Source: Harmonia axyridis (Eukaryota; Arthropoda; Insecta; Coleoptera; Coccinellidae). Taken from it: a DNA stretch of 64,000 nucleotides. The number at the start of each line of letters is the position of its first letter. Position 1 is the stretch's first letter. Of the stretch, positions 10,558 to 22,085 are shown in pieces. The notes under the pieces were generated by a model, which had not been told where the DNA came from, did no database searches, and saw nothing but the letters and a program-made list of their open reading frames with translations. Made by a program: the position numbers and the translations under genes. Location: assembly GCF_914767665.1 (NCBI RefSeq), contig NC_059501.1:29364501-29428500 (forward strand). The letters are read 5' to 3'.

Positions 10558-10800
10558 TATAACTAAAATGGTTGAGAAACTTGGGGATAGATTGATGGAA
10601 TTCAACGAAATGTACAAGAAGAATTTCCAACAGAAGGAAAAGAAAAAAGTAAAAGTTTGGAGATTTGTGAAACAAGGGAGAAAATGAAACAAGTCTCATC
10701 AGATTGCATGCCAAGCCTAATAAACCTATTATTTTGTGGATTTTGTTGCTGTAGGTTGTTGGTTGTATAAAAATTAAATATGAAGAATTCATTTAATAAT

Positions 10801-12966
10801 TCGAAGAATGAACTGAAGGTCGTAATTAATACTAAAAATTTTGAATATTCAGTTTCATTTCAGATATTTCTAATACATTCCCAAATACATTCTCAATATC
10901 GAATTGATGATAAATATTCGATAAATTAATTTCAGTTTCCCACTCCCCATTGTACTTCTCAAATACGTTTTCAGTCTCTTGAGGGTAGAATAAGTTCTAT
11001 CCGATGAGGCCGTCGATACCTTATAAAATTTTTGAGTAATACAGATATGTTAGGAAATAAATACAGACCCAAAGCCCCCCTAGCTGGGTTAGTGTGTGCT
11101 GTGCAGGGATAATAAAGCTCAATCTTAGACTGCTTTTTTCGTGTTGAGAACTTGTTTGTTTTATTTCTCATCGAAACTAACACTTTTAAGTGAATCATTC
11201 TGTTTCCGAAATTTCAAATTTTCAAATTAAAATCAAATCATTTTCTCTTTTAAAGGAAGTTAATGTTATTCTAGCTTTATCTAGTAATGCCTTGATCAAT
11301 CGAAAGCCAAATTAGATTTTATTCTGCAGTCAGGCGGCCACTGGTAATCTTCACGTCAAATCAATCGAATATTGAAATTCAAACAGAAAACACCCAGTAC
11401 ATTATTTCTTTCTGTCTAACACCAACCAATACAATAAGTCCCCATCTACGTACTGTAAACGGTTCTTATTTGAACATCCCAAGATTCAACATCAACATTA
11501 AGCTAATTGAAAATAATAAGCCGAGCTCGTCGAGAAATCCTCTCCACGGGCAACACCCGAAGATAATCGAAATCACTTAGCACAAGCAAGCTGCTCATCC
11601 GTCTCGAGAAGCATCGAATTAGCAACAGCGAAAACGGGAGAGCGATCCCGATCCTCTTTGAGCGGCTCAGACTGAACAACAGAGGGAGGGAACACAGGTC
11701 CATAGGTGCATCATGTTAATTGAATGCTAAGAACACTCTAAGTGAATCAGCCAACGGTTGGTTGATCAAAGGTGATAATTTCATCCGGCCATCAGGACCA
11801 GAAGGCCATACGTGACGCGATCTAACAGCGAGAGCGTGTTACAGCGGTCACATGATATTTCAATTATGAGATATCGATCGGGGGGAATACAACAACTTTG
11901 AAAGTGCTCTTTGTTTATTGTTCTCCAGGTGGATGAAGTTAGAGCTTAAAGGGCTTTGTGCATAATGTTTTTGTATATATCGGTAACTATGTACAAAAAA
12001 TGGTTAAACGGGAAATCACATAAATCTAAAAAAATCGAAGGAATACTAACTTGGTGTTAGAAGCTTTTGAGCTATTGGTTGTAAGGTAACCATTGAATAA
12101 TATTTTTCGATATTCTGTTCTACGATTCTAATAATGCCATTAACATGTAGTTTTGCAGAAAGTATAAAATTGATATTTCGTACAGGGTGTTCAGGCAGTA
12201 GGAGACTTTTTCTAAGGTATGAATAATCAATAAAGTATAAAAAAATGAGTAACTTTTTTCTTACGACGCCCCCATGCTATGATATGTGCCTTCAAATGCC
12301 AGGTACAGACTGACCCTAGCACTCAATGATCACAAACATTTTTTTGCTTGATGATTTCGTCGAAATTCTTCGATTTGTGTATTTTATCATTGATTCTGCA
12401 GAAAAAAGATGAACTGGTGCAACATCGAAAAAATGCATCGTTTTCGAGTTATAAGCATTTTCATGATTTGATATCATCATCATCATTTATTCTCCCATCA
12501 ATTCAATTTACTTGGCGTGTGAGAAATATACAAATAGTTCACAAAATAGAAATAATTAAGAACATATATAAATAGACATAAAATATTAAAATTTACACAT
12601 AAAAAAGGTAAAGACCAGTTGACACAACGTATACTAATTCAAACTTAATGTCCCAGAATTCTTCAAAACCATATGCATCATTCTGTATCAATGCGCCTTT
12701 ATCCTCTTCAAAAATATATATCTTGAAAGCATCTGTCAAGTCAAATTATTTCTTCATGAATATAGAAAGCTATTCATTGATATGGTTACTGAATTTGCTC
12801 GTCCTGTGTTCATTCATCTGAGAATTTAAGTGACCAAATAATTACAGATTTCATTAGGATTCATTCTAATGTTCTTCAATAAAAAATTATTATGATTGTT
12901 AATTAATGAAACTTTAATTTTTTTTACAATTGACCATCATTATCAGTAGTAGACTGAGTTGAACGA
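10801..12966. other. intergenic, no gene; weak LTR-like signals
   Basis: At 11017-11120 a TATAAAA word, AATAAA and a second AATAAAG follow one another in sequence unlike its surroundings, which could be a solo LTR remnant. At 11510-11830 the GC content rises without a recognisable protein. At 12183 a TACAGGGTGTTC word matches the ends of insect MITEs, but no partner end was found. Confidence 0.3.
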
Positions 12967-13385
12967 TAACTGAGAATTGCTCAGAGGTAACTCTCACTGT
13001 GAACTTTCCGTCTGGGTTTACTTGTGAATCTCACAACAAAAACTAAAACTGAGAAATTGCTCAGAGGTAAACCTCACTCTGGACAACCCGTCCGGGTTTA
13101 CTTATCAATCTCCCATCGATAATTGAAAATTCATTTGTCTTAACATTTCTGAGAGGTAGAAGCTACATATTTTTAGATGATCAATATTATTGGACTCCTG
13201 TCCGGGTCTTACACGTATCATTGTTAAAAAATTGCGCAGAGGTATAACCTCACTATAGGACTCCCGCCTGGGTCTTCTACATGACAATTTTATACAATCA
13301 CTATCCCCTAGTAATGAAAACTTATTTTAATCAGTGTAAAATTACTCGGAGCTATCAGACTCCCCCGGGTCATCTTCTTATCAAT
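12967..13385. repeat. degenerate minisatellite with hairpin units
   Basis: Five units begin near 12970, 13050, 13141, 13227 and 13338. Each has an A-rich start, TTGCTCAGAGGTAA.. with an ACCTC complement, then a GGACnnnnGTCC- or GGACTCCCGCC-like block, then GGGTTTACTT or GGGTCTTC. Units are 45-110 bp long. The GAGGT/ACCTC and GGAC/GTCC pairs can form small stems in most units. Confidence 0.7.
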
Positions 13386-13975
13386 TTTATAAAATTTTTA
13401 CTCATTAAAGAATTTTAAGTAACTTGGTTAACATGTCAATTGGAATGAACATAACATTACAATTATGACATAAATAATAATTTCAGTGGAACAATAATAG
13501 AACATAACTCCACTAAACATGGAAACTAACATTTCCACTTCATTGTGATACATCTCCATGATTTTCATGGAGCATCCTGCTGGGTCAGTTCTTCTAGCCT
13601 TTCACATGATCTTGAACTTCTTGAAGTTTTCCATTCAAAATCTCAGCACAGAATGGATCGCTTTTCTGATAATATTTCATTGACTATTAAGTACCTGTAC
13701 AGGTACCTAACACAGAGCCAGTATTTTTTTCGCGCATGGGTAAATTTCTACTTCCATTCCTGAAAAATTTATTTCGGGCTCGGTTTTACAAAGTATTTTA
13801 TTTCAAGGATTTCTAAGTAACGTTTTGAATTCAACGCAACCATTGGTAATTTTCAATTGATTTTATTAAGTCGTGCCCATACTCTAAAAACGAACTAAAC
13901 TGTAACTGTAGTTTCTTTTCTTTCGAAAGTAATCATGTATACGGAAGGCCGGACAAAATCGAATTTGTAGACGGA

Positions 13976-14345
13976 CTGGGCCGCCGCCAGGAACGGCAAA
14001 CCGGATATTTCGCCAGGGCACCAAATTTTAGAGGCGCAATCGGTTAATAAATCAAGAGATATTTTTCGACACTAAAATATTTTCTTAGTGAAAATACCAC
14101 TCTTTGTAGTAAAATAATAAAATTACTAAGAGCCAATTTTGTTTAGATCGAATAGGCGCTCTCAACTCATGAAAATACAAATAGCTGCTAAAATGCAATA
14201 CGATTTCATATCCATATGAAATTGAAAAGATGCCTAAGGAGAATAACAAAGGCTTCTTCAAAGAAAATCCGTATTAATGATGCAAAGCAGGGCGGCGAAA
14301 TTTTATTTTGCTGGGGCGCCAAAATATCTGGCGGCGGCGCTATAG
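13976..14345. mobile_element. short non-autonomous element, GC-rich ends
   Basis: Begins GGGCCGCCGCCAG and ends CTGGCGGCGGCGC, an inverted pair of about 12 bp; further inside, TTTCGCCAGGGC on the left faces GGGCGGCGAAAT on the right. The ends resemble hAT-like elements with GGGCGGC-type subterminal sequence. No clear target duplication. Confidence 0.5.
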
Positions 14346-15302
14346 ATGAATTCGTCCACAGTGAGTCCAGCGTTATCGCTTGAAACCATTCCCAGCTCAA
14401 AATGATCGAAATGATCCAGCGGAAGACGAAAGCTTAAAAAAAAGAAAATCAAACAATAAATAAATCAATAAATAACTGAAATATATAATGCCAATCTGTG
14501 TTAAAACCATTTCGGTCAGATGATTGGATGCTTTAATTCAGTTCTCATCAATGAAAAATGACAACGAACCCCATCTCAAGACAATAGGTTTAAATCTTTG
14601 AAATACTTTCGACAGGTTAATACCTGGAAGAACTCGAGGAACCCAGGTTTCCACAAACAATTACCGGCACATTAAAACAAGCCGGGCAAAAAGCGATGAT
14701 CACTTCACAATTTCGATGCTCATTAAAATTTAGAGCGTTTATTATCTGTTTTCGAAAGATTATTAAAGTTAGAATAAACGACGATGGGCTTCTTAATTAC
14801 TTGATTTATGTAACGACCCGACCGCAATACCGGCCCATCGTATTTTACCTGTCTAATATGCAGTTAAAGCAAAATAAGTGAAATTTATGGCCTTGTCATA
14901 AATCAATGGACACACTTGCTAAGGATCGCCGTATCATAAATGCGTGGTCGCTTGTCATTTACCGCAATAACTTGGACTGCACAATTGAGTTAAGATTAGT
15001 AGATTATTTTCCACGGTCTGAAAAGTCCATTTCAGAAGATGAAATATGAACTCAACACTAATTGCTGAGCCATCCCATTATTATTTCCATTTTTCCATTG
15101 ACGAAATCGTTGTGGGCACGAAAATTATGGTGTGATGGTTCTACTAGGGAAAATTTATTGGAAATTGTTGTTGTAAGTTGTACAGGGCACACCTACTACT
15201 GACCTTAATATATGGAAATGAGGTCCTGTTACCATCTTTGTAGGGTATTGGTGGGATGAAGAACCTAAAAACAATATTGTTTTAAAATCTCTTCATGCGG
15301 AA
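14346..15302. other. unique AT-rich intergenic DNA
   Basis: No repeat or protein similarity recognised. ATTA words are frequent near 14690-15010, which is compatible with a regulatory region but proves nothing. Confidence 0.3.
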
Positions 15303-16159
15303 TTATGGATTCAGGACTTGGCTTGATTTTCAAGCTATTTGACATGAGCTTGACTTGATTTCAAGTCAGGTAGTAGTTTGTCAATCTCAAGTCAAGTATT
15401 TATTCATTAAGTACATACTTGAATCAAATCAAAATACTTGATTTTTAACAGTTCTATTGTGTAGTGTCACATTATAAAAATGAAAAGGAATCTTGGCAAC
15501 CTTGCGAAGAACACTTTCATTTATTAAACTTATTGTATAAAAGAAACGAAAATATCAACTTTTTTGAAATAGAATCACAAATTAAATCACTATAAATCAT
15601 AACAAAATAAAAAATAATAAAAAAAGTTTCTTTATTAAGAAACCTCCAGGCTTTGTTTGATTTCATAATTTTCCATCCAGGATCTAAGACACATGAGGCA
15701 TCTCATAGATTTGTCGCCTAACCTATTGTGGGTTTTCGTTACTGTAAGAGCAGCTCTGGAAAATTGTCTTTCAACAGGAGCTGAAGATGCTGGCGTTGAT
15801 GAAAAAGCCATTTTCGCTAAGTTTGGAGAGATATTTCTGAAAATACTAAAATCTACCAACATATTTCATAGAAATGTGAGAAAACTACTAATAAAGTGTA
15901 TGAATGTAGTAGAATGCTTCAGTCTCTCGGCGCTCGAGGAATCCCCTTATTTAGTCTGAGCACGCACGAAATTGCAGAAATATATGTCGTGCGACGCGTG
16001 CATATCAAGCTCAAGTAATATCAAGTAGCTTGATATTGGGTCAAGCAATAAATATCTAAAATCAAGTCAATCAAGCTCAAGTATGTAATTTTTCACGAGC
16101 TTGATTTTCAAGTCAAGTAGTTGGTTAAAAAGTCAAGCTACTTGGCTTGTTGAATCCCT
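15303..16159 (-). mobile_element. hAT element with CTTGACTTGA ends and TSD
   Basis: About 857 bp flanked by ATGCGGAA at 15295-15302 and 16160-16167. Termini read (TT)ATGGATTCA and TGAATCCCT. Both subterminal regions (15310-15460, 15995-16150) are packed with CAAGTCAAG/CTTGACTTG words. Inside is a remnant of the transposase 3' end on the minus strand, so it is a deletion derivative of an autonomous hAT. Sister copies lie at 27719 and 52373. Confidence 0.85.
15635..15862 (-). pseudogene. hAT transposase C-terminal dimerisation domain
   Basis: The frame includes FSSTPASSAPVERQFSRAAL followed by TVTKTHNRLGDKSMRCLMCL. 'S-S-x-x-V-E-R-x-F-S-x-A' is the conserved core of the hAT C-terminal dimerisation region. 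Only about 75 residues remain; the RNase H-like catalytic core and BED finger are deleted. Confidence 0.8.
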
Positions 16160-16239
16160 ATGCGGAATAAATAGGTACATATTCATAGCAGATTTATATT
16201 AATTTTTGTAACAACGTTGTAAACAAATCTTTTATAGTT

Positions 16240-17262
16240 CAGGGTTTTCCGATAAGAGGTTACATTCTGCCCGATATCTGGGCAGCTGTCATTGTTGAAG
16301 CTACCATCTTTTGACATTTGAAAAGTAAAACTACGCCATCACTAAATATAAAACTAAACTAAACTAGCTAAAAACTAAAGAACTTTTTGGTCGTCGAAAA
16401 GCACCTTCTCGACCGACAATAGTAAAACTGTTGGAAAAATTTGAGCGGTTTGGACAAGTTAGTGATGTGAAGAATCAAAACCGTGTACTTTGCTCAAAAA
16501 TATCTGAAAATATTGCTGGTATATGGGAAATAGGAATTAACCATTCCACAAACGAGATTGCACTGTATTTTTCATGAAGGCCTTTGAGTTCAGTTACCAC
16601 AAGAACTCAAGCTAGTCAATCACCAACAACGCCGGATTTTCATCGAAAAATCATGTTCAGTGATGCAGCCTAGTTTCACCTCGGAGGCTACGTTAATGAA
16701 CAGAATTGTCGCATTTGGAGCTTGGAAAATCCAAGAATGATTGTTGAAAGCTTCTCCATCTGTAACGGTCACTGTGTTTGAGCTGGTGTTGTGATATGGA
16801 CCTTACTTATTCGAAAATGAGACTGGTGAAACTATTACGTTAAACGGATTGCGATACCGAGCTATAATTAATGTTTTTTTATATCCAGAATTGAAAGATA
16901 TTGATGTGAATGACAAAAATTTCCAACAAGAAGGCGCTTCGTGCCACACAAGCAACGAAACGATCGCAGTTTTGCAAGAAAAGTGTTCTGGCCGTGTTAT
17001 TTCTTGAACAAGTGATCACAATTAGCCACCGAGATATAGTGATTTAAAACCTAAATTTTTTTTTTAGATCACGTGAAAGATAAGGTCTATGTCAATGCTC
17101 CACAATCCATTCAACACCTTAAATAAAGATGAAATTCTTGAAGATCTCTAGGACATACAGGGGCAAATGTACGAATTAGTCGTAAGAAATTTCATGAAAA
17201 GGATATGGATTTGCCGGCCATTTGGCTGATACCGTTTTCCATCATTAATGGCATACCTTACT
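16240..17262 (+). mobile_element. DD41D (rosa-like) mariner relative, degenerate
   Basis: Reading frames in order contain RPSTIVKLLEKFERFGQVSD, then GGYVNEQNCRIWSLENP next to a changed first catalytic block (MFSDAA), then FQQEGASCHTSNETIAVLQE, where the second catalytic Asp is Glu, then YVNAPQSIQHL and a C-terminal GHLADTVFHH. These match the Tc1/mariner DD41D group. Many stops; inactive. Confidence 0.75.
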
Positions 17263-17263
17263 T

Positions 17264-17533
17264 TCTGTTCAATCATTTACCAGTCTCTATAAGAAGTAGA
17301 AATATGTACTACTTCAAGAAATTAGTTAAGAATCTGTTACTGAATAAATGTTACTACTCAGTAAGAGAATATTTAGAGGACAATGACTTTAAACTATACG
17401 AGTAACAGTCAATTGCAAATATTGTTTAGTTTAATCTTTTTGAATTTTCTTTCTTTTGCTTTATTATGACCTGTCCTATACTTGTTTGTCTTGAAGGATC
17501 AATAAATGTTATTATTATTATTATTATTATTAG
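17264..17533 (+). mobile_element. LINE 3' end with ATT microsatellite tail
   Basis: The frame FNHLPVSIRSRNMYYFKKLV continues to LLLNKCYYSVREYLEDND and a stop at 17403, resembling the last residues of CR1/jockey-like ORF2 ('F-N-x-L-P' then 'K-x-L-L-x-x-x-Y-Y-S'). About 110 bases of 3' UTR and a (ATT)n run at 17507-17532 close the element, as LINE tails do. It abuts the DD41D element directly. Confidence 0.65.
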
Positions 17534-18721
17534 TCTTCACAATGGAATAAACATCCATTGATTTCTCTTGAAATATACTCTATTTTTTTCAATATCAAAA
17601 TGAAACCATAGTGCATAGTGCCACACCCATCGACAGAGAATTTATATTTATATAAGACAAATTCTTATAGATTGAAAGGGAATTAAATCAAACAATTGTG
17701 TTGCTCTGAAAACAAAGACTATAAGAATACAATTACATTGTTCACCTAACTAGCAAACATACCTGAAAACAAAGAAACGACAATTAAAGTTTCTTTTCCA
17801 AACAATTCCCTTTCTATATGATTTCGAAATGAAAGATCTAAAAAATATTGTTTGCTAAGTTGCCTAGTAACAATATTTGTCATTGGATATTCTATCCAAT
17901 AATAAATAACCCTGGCCTTGGCACCATAGGCTCTGTCTATGGTGGTTAAAAAAATAGCACAATCTATGGGGTAGGATTAGAATTGAAGAAATATAATTTC
18001 TTTACATTTATTTTTAGAAACTCCTGATGTAATTATCCATTCCTCTAAAAAAATAGAGCTAATTTTTTAGATTTGACAAGGAATTCGTGCACATTCTGAA
18101 ATTATTTGAAATGGTGTTACTAGAAGATATATTGCGATATTGGCCTACTCAATCAAAAAACATTATAGCTAATCCTCCTTTTCTGATTATATAAAAATTT
18201 TATTTTATCTTTGTGAATCCACAACAGTTAACGAAAGATTCACAATCGAGAAATCCAATAACCCAATATCAACCTCTTCGAACCGAAAATAATTTGGGCT
18301 ACCAAATTACATATGCTAATAGAGCCGCAAAATTCCACAACCTGGCACCCACAAGAATTTGGAATATTTTCCCATCCATTTCGTTAGTAGCACGCATCAC
18401 GAAAATTATTCATTTTGAATAGTTATGAAGTGTTTTGTCAGTGGCGTGTACTGTACGATGAATTTCACAGTTTTTCAAGCCTATGTTCATATCCAAATGA
18501 TATTTTTTTCAACCATATTCATATCTGGATAAAGGATTATGCTGTGCGAATTATAACAAAAAACTACATCAGGAAATGAGAATTTGCTTTTATGATGATT
18601 AATCATTAGATACTCACTAATTTTTTTGATTTATTCTTTCAAATATTTTTTATAGTCAGTTAACATACTCCGATGTTTAGATTGAGACTTGAACTATTTA
18701 TATAATTATATATATAGTCCA
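17534..18721. other. AT-rich intergenic DNA
   Basis: No gene recognised. Weak inverted words (TTGAAAGGGAATT at 17677 with CAATTCCCTTTC at 17800) suggest an old MITE. Confidence 0.3.
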
Positions 18722-19380
18722 TTTGGAGATGTAACGGATGTGCCCGATTCACCTGAATCGAAATTGAAATACGTTTTCAATTGTGAGTTATTGGAATCGC
18801 AATCGATATCGAAACTGAAATCGTAACTGAAATCGGAACCGTAATCGAAACTGAAATCGAAATCGGAATCGAAATCGGAACTGAAATCGGGGGCAAATAA
18901 GGGATGACTTTTATGTTAAAAAATCATACGAACACAAGCATTATCTTGTTTCTTCAATTCCACTCAAAAATAATTTAGATTGATTATTCAAAATAATGAA
19001 ATAGGAAACGAAATCGGAACCGAAATCGGAACTGAAATCGGGGGCAAATAAGGGATGACTTTTATGTTAAAAAATCATACGAACACAAGCATTATCTTGT
19101 CTCTTCAATTCCACTCGAAAATAATTTGGATTGATTATTCAAAATAATGTGAAATTTACAGAAAAAAAAACAAATTGTATTTCAAAAGAAGCAAGTTGTA
19201 CTCATTGAATAAACGCTTCGTAGCATTATCTCCATCCAATCTACTTCGCAATGGGTTATAGATAAGGCCAGCATCACTGAATAGTTGTTCGCTAACTACT
19301 AGATTGATGGACATGACAAATATTGGCGGGAAATCGAACTCGGGGATTTGTATTTTGTAGTCATTTTCTATCATAATAAT
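18722..19380 (-). mobile_element. second hAT lineage, 3' fragment
   Basis: The minus-strand frame at 19374-19156 encodes VVSEQLFSDAGLIYNPLRSR then LDGDNATKRLF, the hAT dimerisation core 'S-E-R-L-F-S-x-A-G' with E-Q in place of E-R. Downstream (19155-18722) is a duplicated 3' flank and (GAAATC)-rich DNA that ends near GGAGATGTAACGGATGTG. The catalytic core is missing. It differs clearly from the other hAT families in the window. Confidence 0.72.
18800..19150. repeat. (GAAATCGG)n array and 128-bp direct duplication
   Basis: 18800-18890 is a run of GAAATCG-type hexamers and octamers. It is followed by about 128 bp (GGGGGCAAATAAGGGATGAC through TTATTCAAAATAATG) that is repeated almost identically at 19020-19147, the second copy also preceded by the GAAATCGG words. 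The few differences indicate a recent tandem duplication. Confidence 0.85.
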
Positions 19381-19552
19381 GGACCTTGATTAAAAGGAAT
19401 ACGTTTCCTGAATTGTATCAATCTAATGTAATTAGTAGCTCGTGTACATTAGAATTAGTTTTGAGTTTGAAGGAATGCAGACACCAGATCCTTAAAGGTA
19501 ATTCATGTTTATTATGTATGTTGAATCATGAATAAACTATATTATTAGATTA

Positions 19553-20600
19553 GGTAATACTACTTTGCTTCCGCCGTTTTGCAATAGATGGCTGTAGCAG
19601 TAAGTGGCAGTCAAAATAAATGAATCGTATTTATAAACATAACGCCATCGAAATTTTATCTGTGTCATAAAGTTATTCTCGATTAAACATGTCAGCTTGC
19701 AAGCCAAATTCTCATTTGCGGAAGGTTTTAATTTTATGTTTTAATAAAAAAGAAATCTACGGTTGAGGCTCATCGAATGCTCTCAAATACCTATGGTGAG
19801 GTTGCTATTAGTGAAAAGACGTGCTGAGAGTAGTTTCAACGCTTCGAGAACAGTGATTTTCACGTCGAAGACCAGCATGGCGGTGGAAGAGAGAAGTTTT
19901 CGAACATGCACAATTGGAGGCATTACTAGATCAAGACTCGTGTCAAACCCAACAAGAATTGGCAGGATCATTGGAAGTGAAGCAACAAGCCATTTCAAAA
20001 CGCCTGAATGTCATAGGAATGATTCAGAAACAAGAGGTACCGCCCGAGTTGAAGCCGAGAGATGTTGAACGGCGTTTGTTTGATTCGATCAGCTGTTTGC
20101 AAAGCAAAGATGGGAGGGTCTGCATCGCATCGTGACTGGAGACGAAAAATCAAAGGGACATGCTGGCCATGTTTCCACTTCGACGGCCAAGCCGAAAATT
20201 TATGGTTCCAAGGTCATGCTCAGTATTTGGTGGGACCAGCTCGGCGAAGTGTATTATGAGTTGTTCAAACTGACTGAAACAATCACAAGCGATCGTTATC
20301 GAACGTAATTAATGCGTTTGAGCCGAACATTGGAAGACAAACGGCCGCAATACAACGAGACACATGATGAAGTGATTTTACAGCATGACAATGCTCGACC
20401 CCATGCTGCGAAAGTGGTCAAGACATACTTGGAAATGTTAAAGTGGGAAGTCCTACCCCACCCGCCGTATTCTCCTAACGTTGCTTCGTCTGACTACCAC
20501 TTCCTTTGTTCAATATCATACTGCCTGGCTGACCAGCACTTGTGACCTTATGAAGAAGTAAAAAAGAATCGATTCGTGGATCGCTCAAAAGATTTGATTT
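19553..20600 (+). mobile_element. mariner DD34D element
   Basis: The left end near TTTGCTTCCGCCGTTTTGCA precedes a transposase remnant that runs to about 20550. The right inverted repeat is not clear, so the 3' end is approximate. Confidence 0.75.
19689..20545 (+). pseudogene. mariner transposase (DD34D), frameshifted
   Basis: Translation starts at ATG 19689 (MSACKPNSHLRKVL) and crosses frames through an HTH region (ALLDQDSCQTQQELAGSL, QQAISKRLNVIGMIQKQ), the V-P-x-E-L signature (VPPELKPRDVERRLF), the first catalytic block RIVTGDEK, a short deletion, IWWDQLGEVYYEL, ILQHDNARPHAAKVVKTYL and PHPPYSPNVASSDYHF. The spacing between second and third Asp is 34 residues, so it is a true mariner. Y-S-P-D has become Y-S-P-N. 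At least three frameshifts inactivate it. The complete gene would cut and paste the element at TA sites. Confidence 0.85.
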
Positions 20601-20819
20601 ATAATAATCAGTGTACCAATCGTTTGCCCGTAAGCAAGGCGTACCATATATCGGTAAAAGCTGAAACTTCTACAAAACTACCCGATCTGAAAATTCATCC
20701 AAATCTTCATCGGATTCGGACTAACAGAACGTGAAATACAGAAATACTAGGAGTTTCACAATTATATATGCTCAATGCCTGAATTTTATTGGTCCATTAA
20801 AATCGGATAAGAATTGTAG

Positions 20820-21000
20820 AATTTAGGGCTGTGTGGATACACAGACCGACAGACAACACGAAATCAAAGTGGTTCAGAATGCTCTTACATCTATGTTCTA
20901 AGTGGAAATTCAGAAATTGGTAACTAAAATCTGTGTCTTCCCAAAAGTGATCACAATGCTTCCGCTATCTTCAATAAACTCGAAAGCTCAGATCTTCTTT
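20820..21000. repeat. dispersed repeat with ACAGACCGACAGAC, copy 1
   Basis: Shares in order CAGACCGACAGACAACACGA, TCAAAGTGGTTCAGAATGC, TGATCACAATGCTT and AAACTCGAAAGC with the 23090-23350 copy. Family not recognised. Confidence 0.55.
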
Positions 21001-21179
21001 TTGTATAAGGACTGGAATTTTATTCTCTATGCCTCTACTTTAATTTCTCCGAATACCTACTGTTGTCTGATTGGGAGTCTTTTCTCATTACTGCATGTCA
21101 CTTTTTTCTTCTGTTTGGTTATTTGAAAGAGAGAAAGAGATTTGATTTATAGTATCTTTCCCAATTCCTTATTCTCATG

Positions 21180-22085
21180 CTCCTCAGCGTCTCTATTGCC
21201 TTCTTTTTTGTTTGTTTACTATTTCCTCAATAGTTTCAATTTTCAATTCTTCTCTGATTTGTTGGTTGCTTATATACCATGGAGCGCCAACTGCTGTTCT
21301 GATTACTGTATTTAGCATACTTTGCAACTGATCTTTATTATTACCTTTCTTATTATACCAGGTTACTTCTTCATACGTTATGCTTGGCATCACCACTATT
21401 TTTATTATCTTCATCTTGTTTTCTAAGGAAAGTTTACTTTTTTGGATTGAGCAACGGGTACAGTATCCTTTGCGATTGCCTTGCCTTTTTTATGTCTCCT
21501 TCTTTCTCTTTGTTGAAGTTCATTTTTTATCTAGAATTACTCCCAGATATTTTGCTTCCTTTTTCCATTCTATTTCTGATTTACTATTTTGATGTTTCCT
21601 GCTTTTTCTTTCTTTACTGTTGTTCCTCCGAAAAAGATGGCAACTGTTTTCGATGTATTCACTTGGAATCTCCATTTCTTGAAGTATTCTATAAGTTTAT
21701 CTAGGTAGATCTGTAACTACCTAGTAATTGTTTTCCGCTTTCTACTGTTATAGTAAATAGCGGTTACATCTGCTAAACTGGGCTATTTTGCATCTATTCA
21801 TTTTTTGTATGTCTGCCATGTATAAGTTGAACAGCAGCAGTCCTATCACCGATCCTTGGGGAACTCCAGCTTCAATTTCCCTGATAGTCGACCTTGTATA
21901 ATCGATATTCACTCTGAATTTTCTATTTGCCAGGTATAAATCTCGTATTTGCCAGATGGTAATCAGGTATTAATTTCGTATGTTTGGTCGAAAATTTCAT
22001 CAATTTCATTTTGTATATCAGACCTTGATGCCACATTTTATCTAATATACATGAATATATAGCTCTAAAGCTAAATATTCTACAT
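21180..22085 (-). pseudogene. jockey-like LINE reverse transcriptase fragment
   Basis: On the minus strand, in order: LDKMWHQGLIYKMKLMKF (from 'A-F-D-K-V-W-H-x-G-L'), DLYLANRKFRVNIDYTRST, AGVPQGSVIGLLLFNLYMAD (the RT motif A-G-V-P-Q-G-S), IAQF followed by a frameshift where F-A-D-D should be, and MPSITYEEVTWYNKKGNN with GAPWYISNQQIREELKIE at the end. This is the finger-palm to thumb region of jockey-clade RT. Stops and frameshifts inactivate it; the 5' part and 3' tail are absent. Confidence 0.82.

Larger units (their letters stand above)
10085..10800 (+). mobile_element. LTR retrotransposon 5' fragment
   Basis: Sequence ending at 10223 looks like the end of an LTR (AGAATAAATTTG carries a polyadenylation word), followed immediately by a Lys-type primer site, a leader and a short gag-like frame. 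No pol follows; after 10800 the sequence is unrelated. The LTR start is not defined because no second LTR is visible. Confidence 0.55.

Noticed and set aside
10985..11030. CCGATGAGGCCGTCGATACC looked like a hammerhead ribozyme core.
   Set aside because: The required GAAA after stem II is missing and no flanking stems I and III can be drawn; kept only as unexplained sequence.
18213..18422. 69-codon frame (YANRAAKFHNLAPTRIWNIF) resembling a LINE C-terminus.
   Set aside because: The similarity is too weak and no LINE tail or further RT motif is near.
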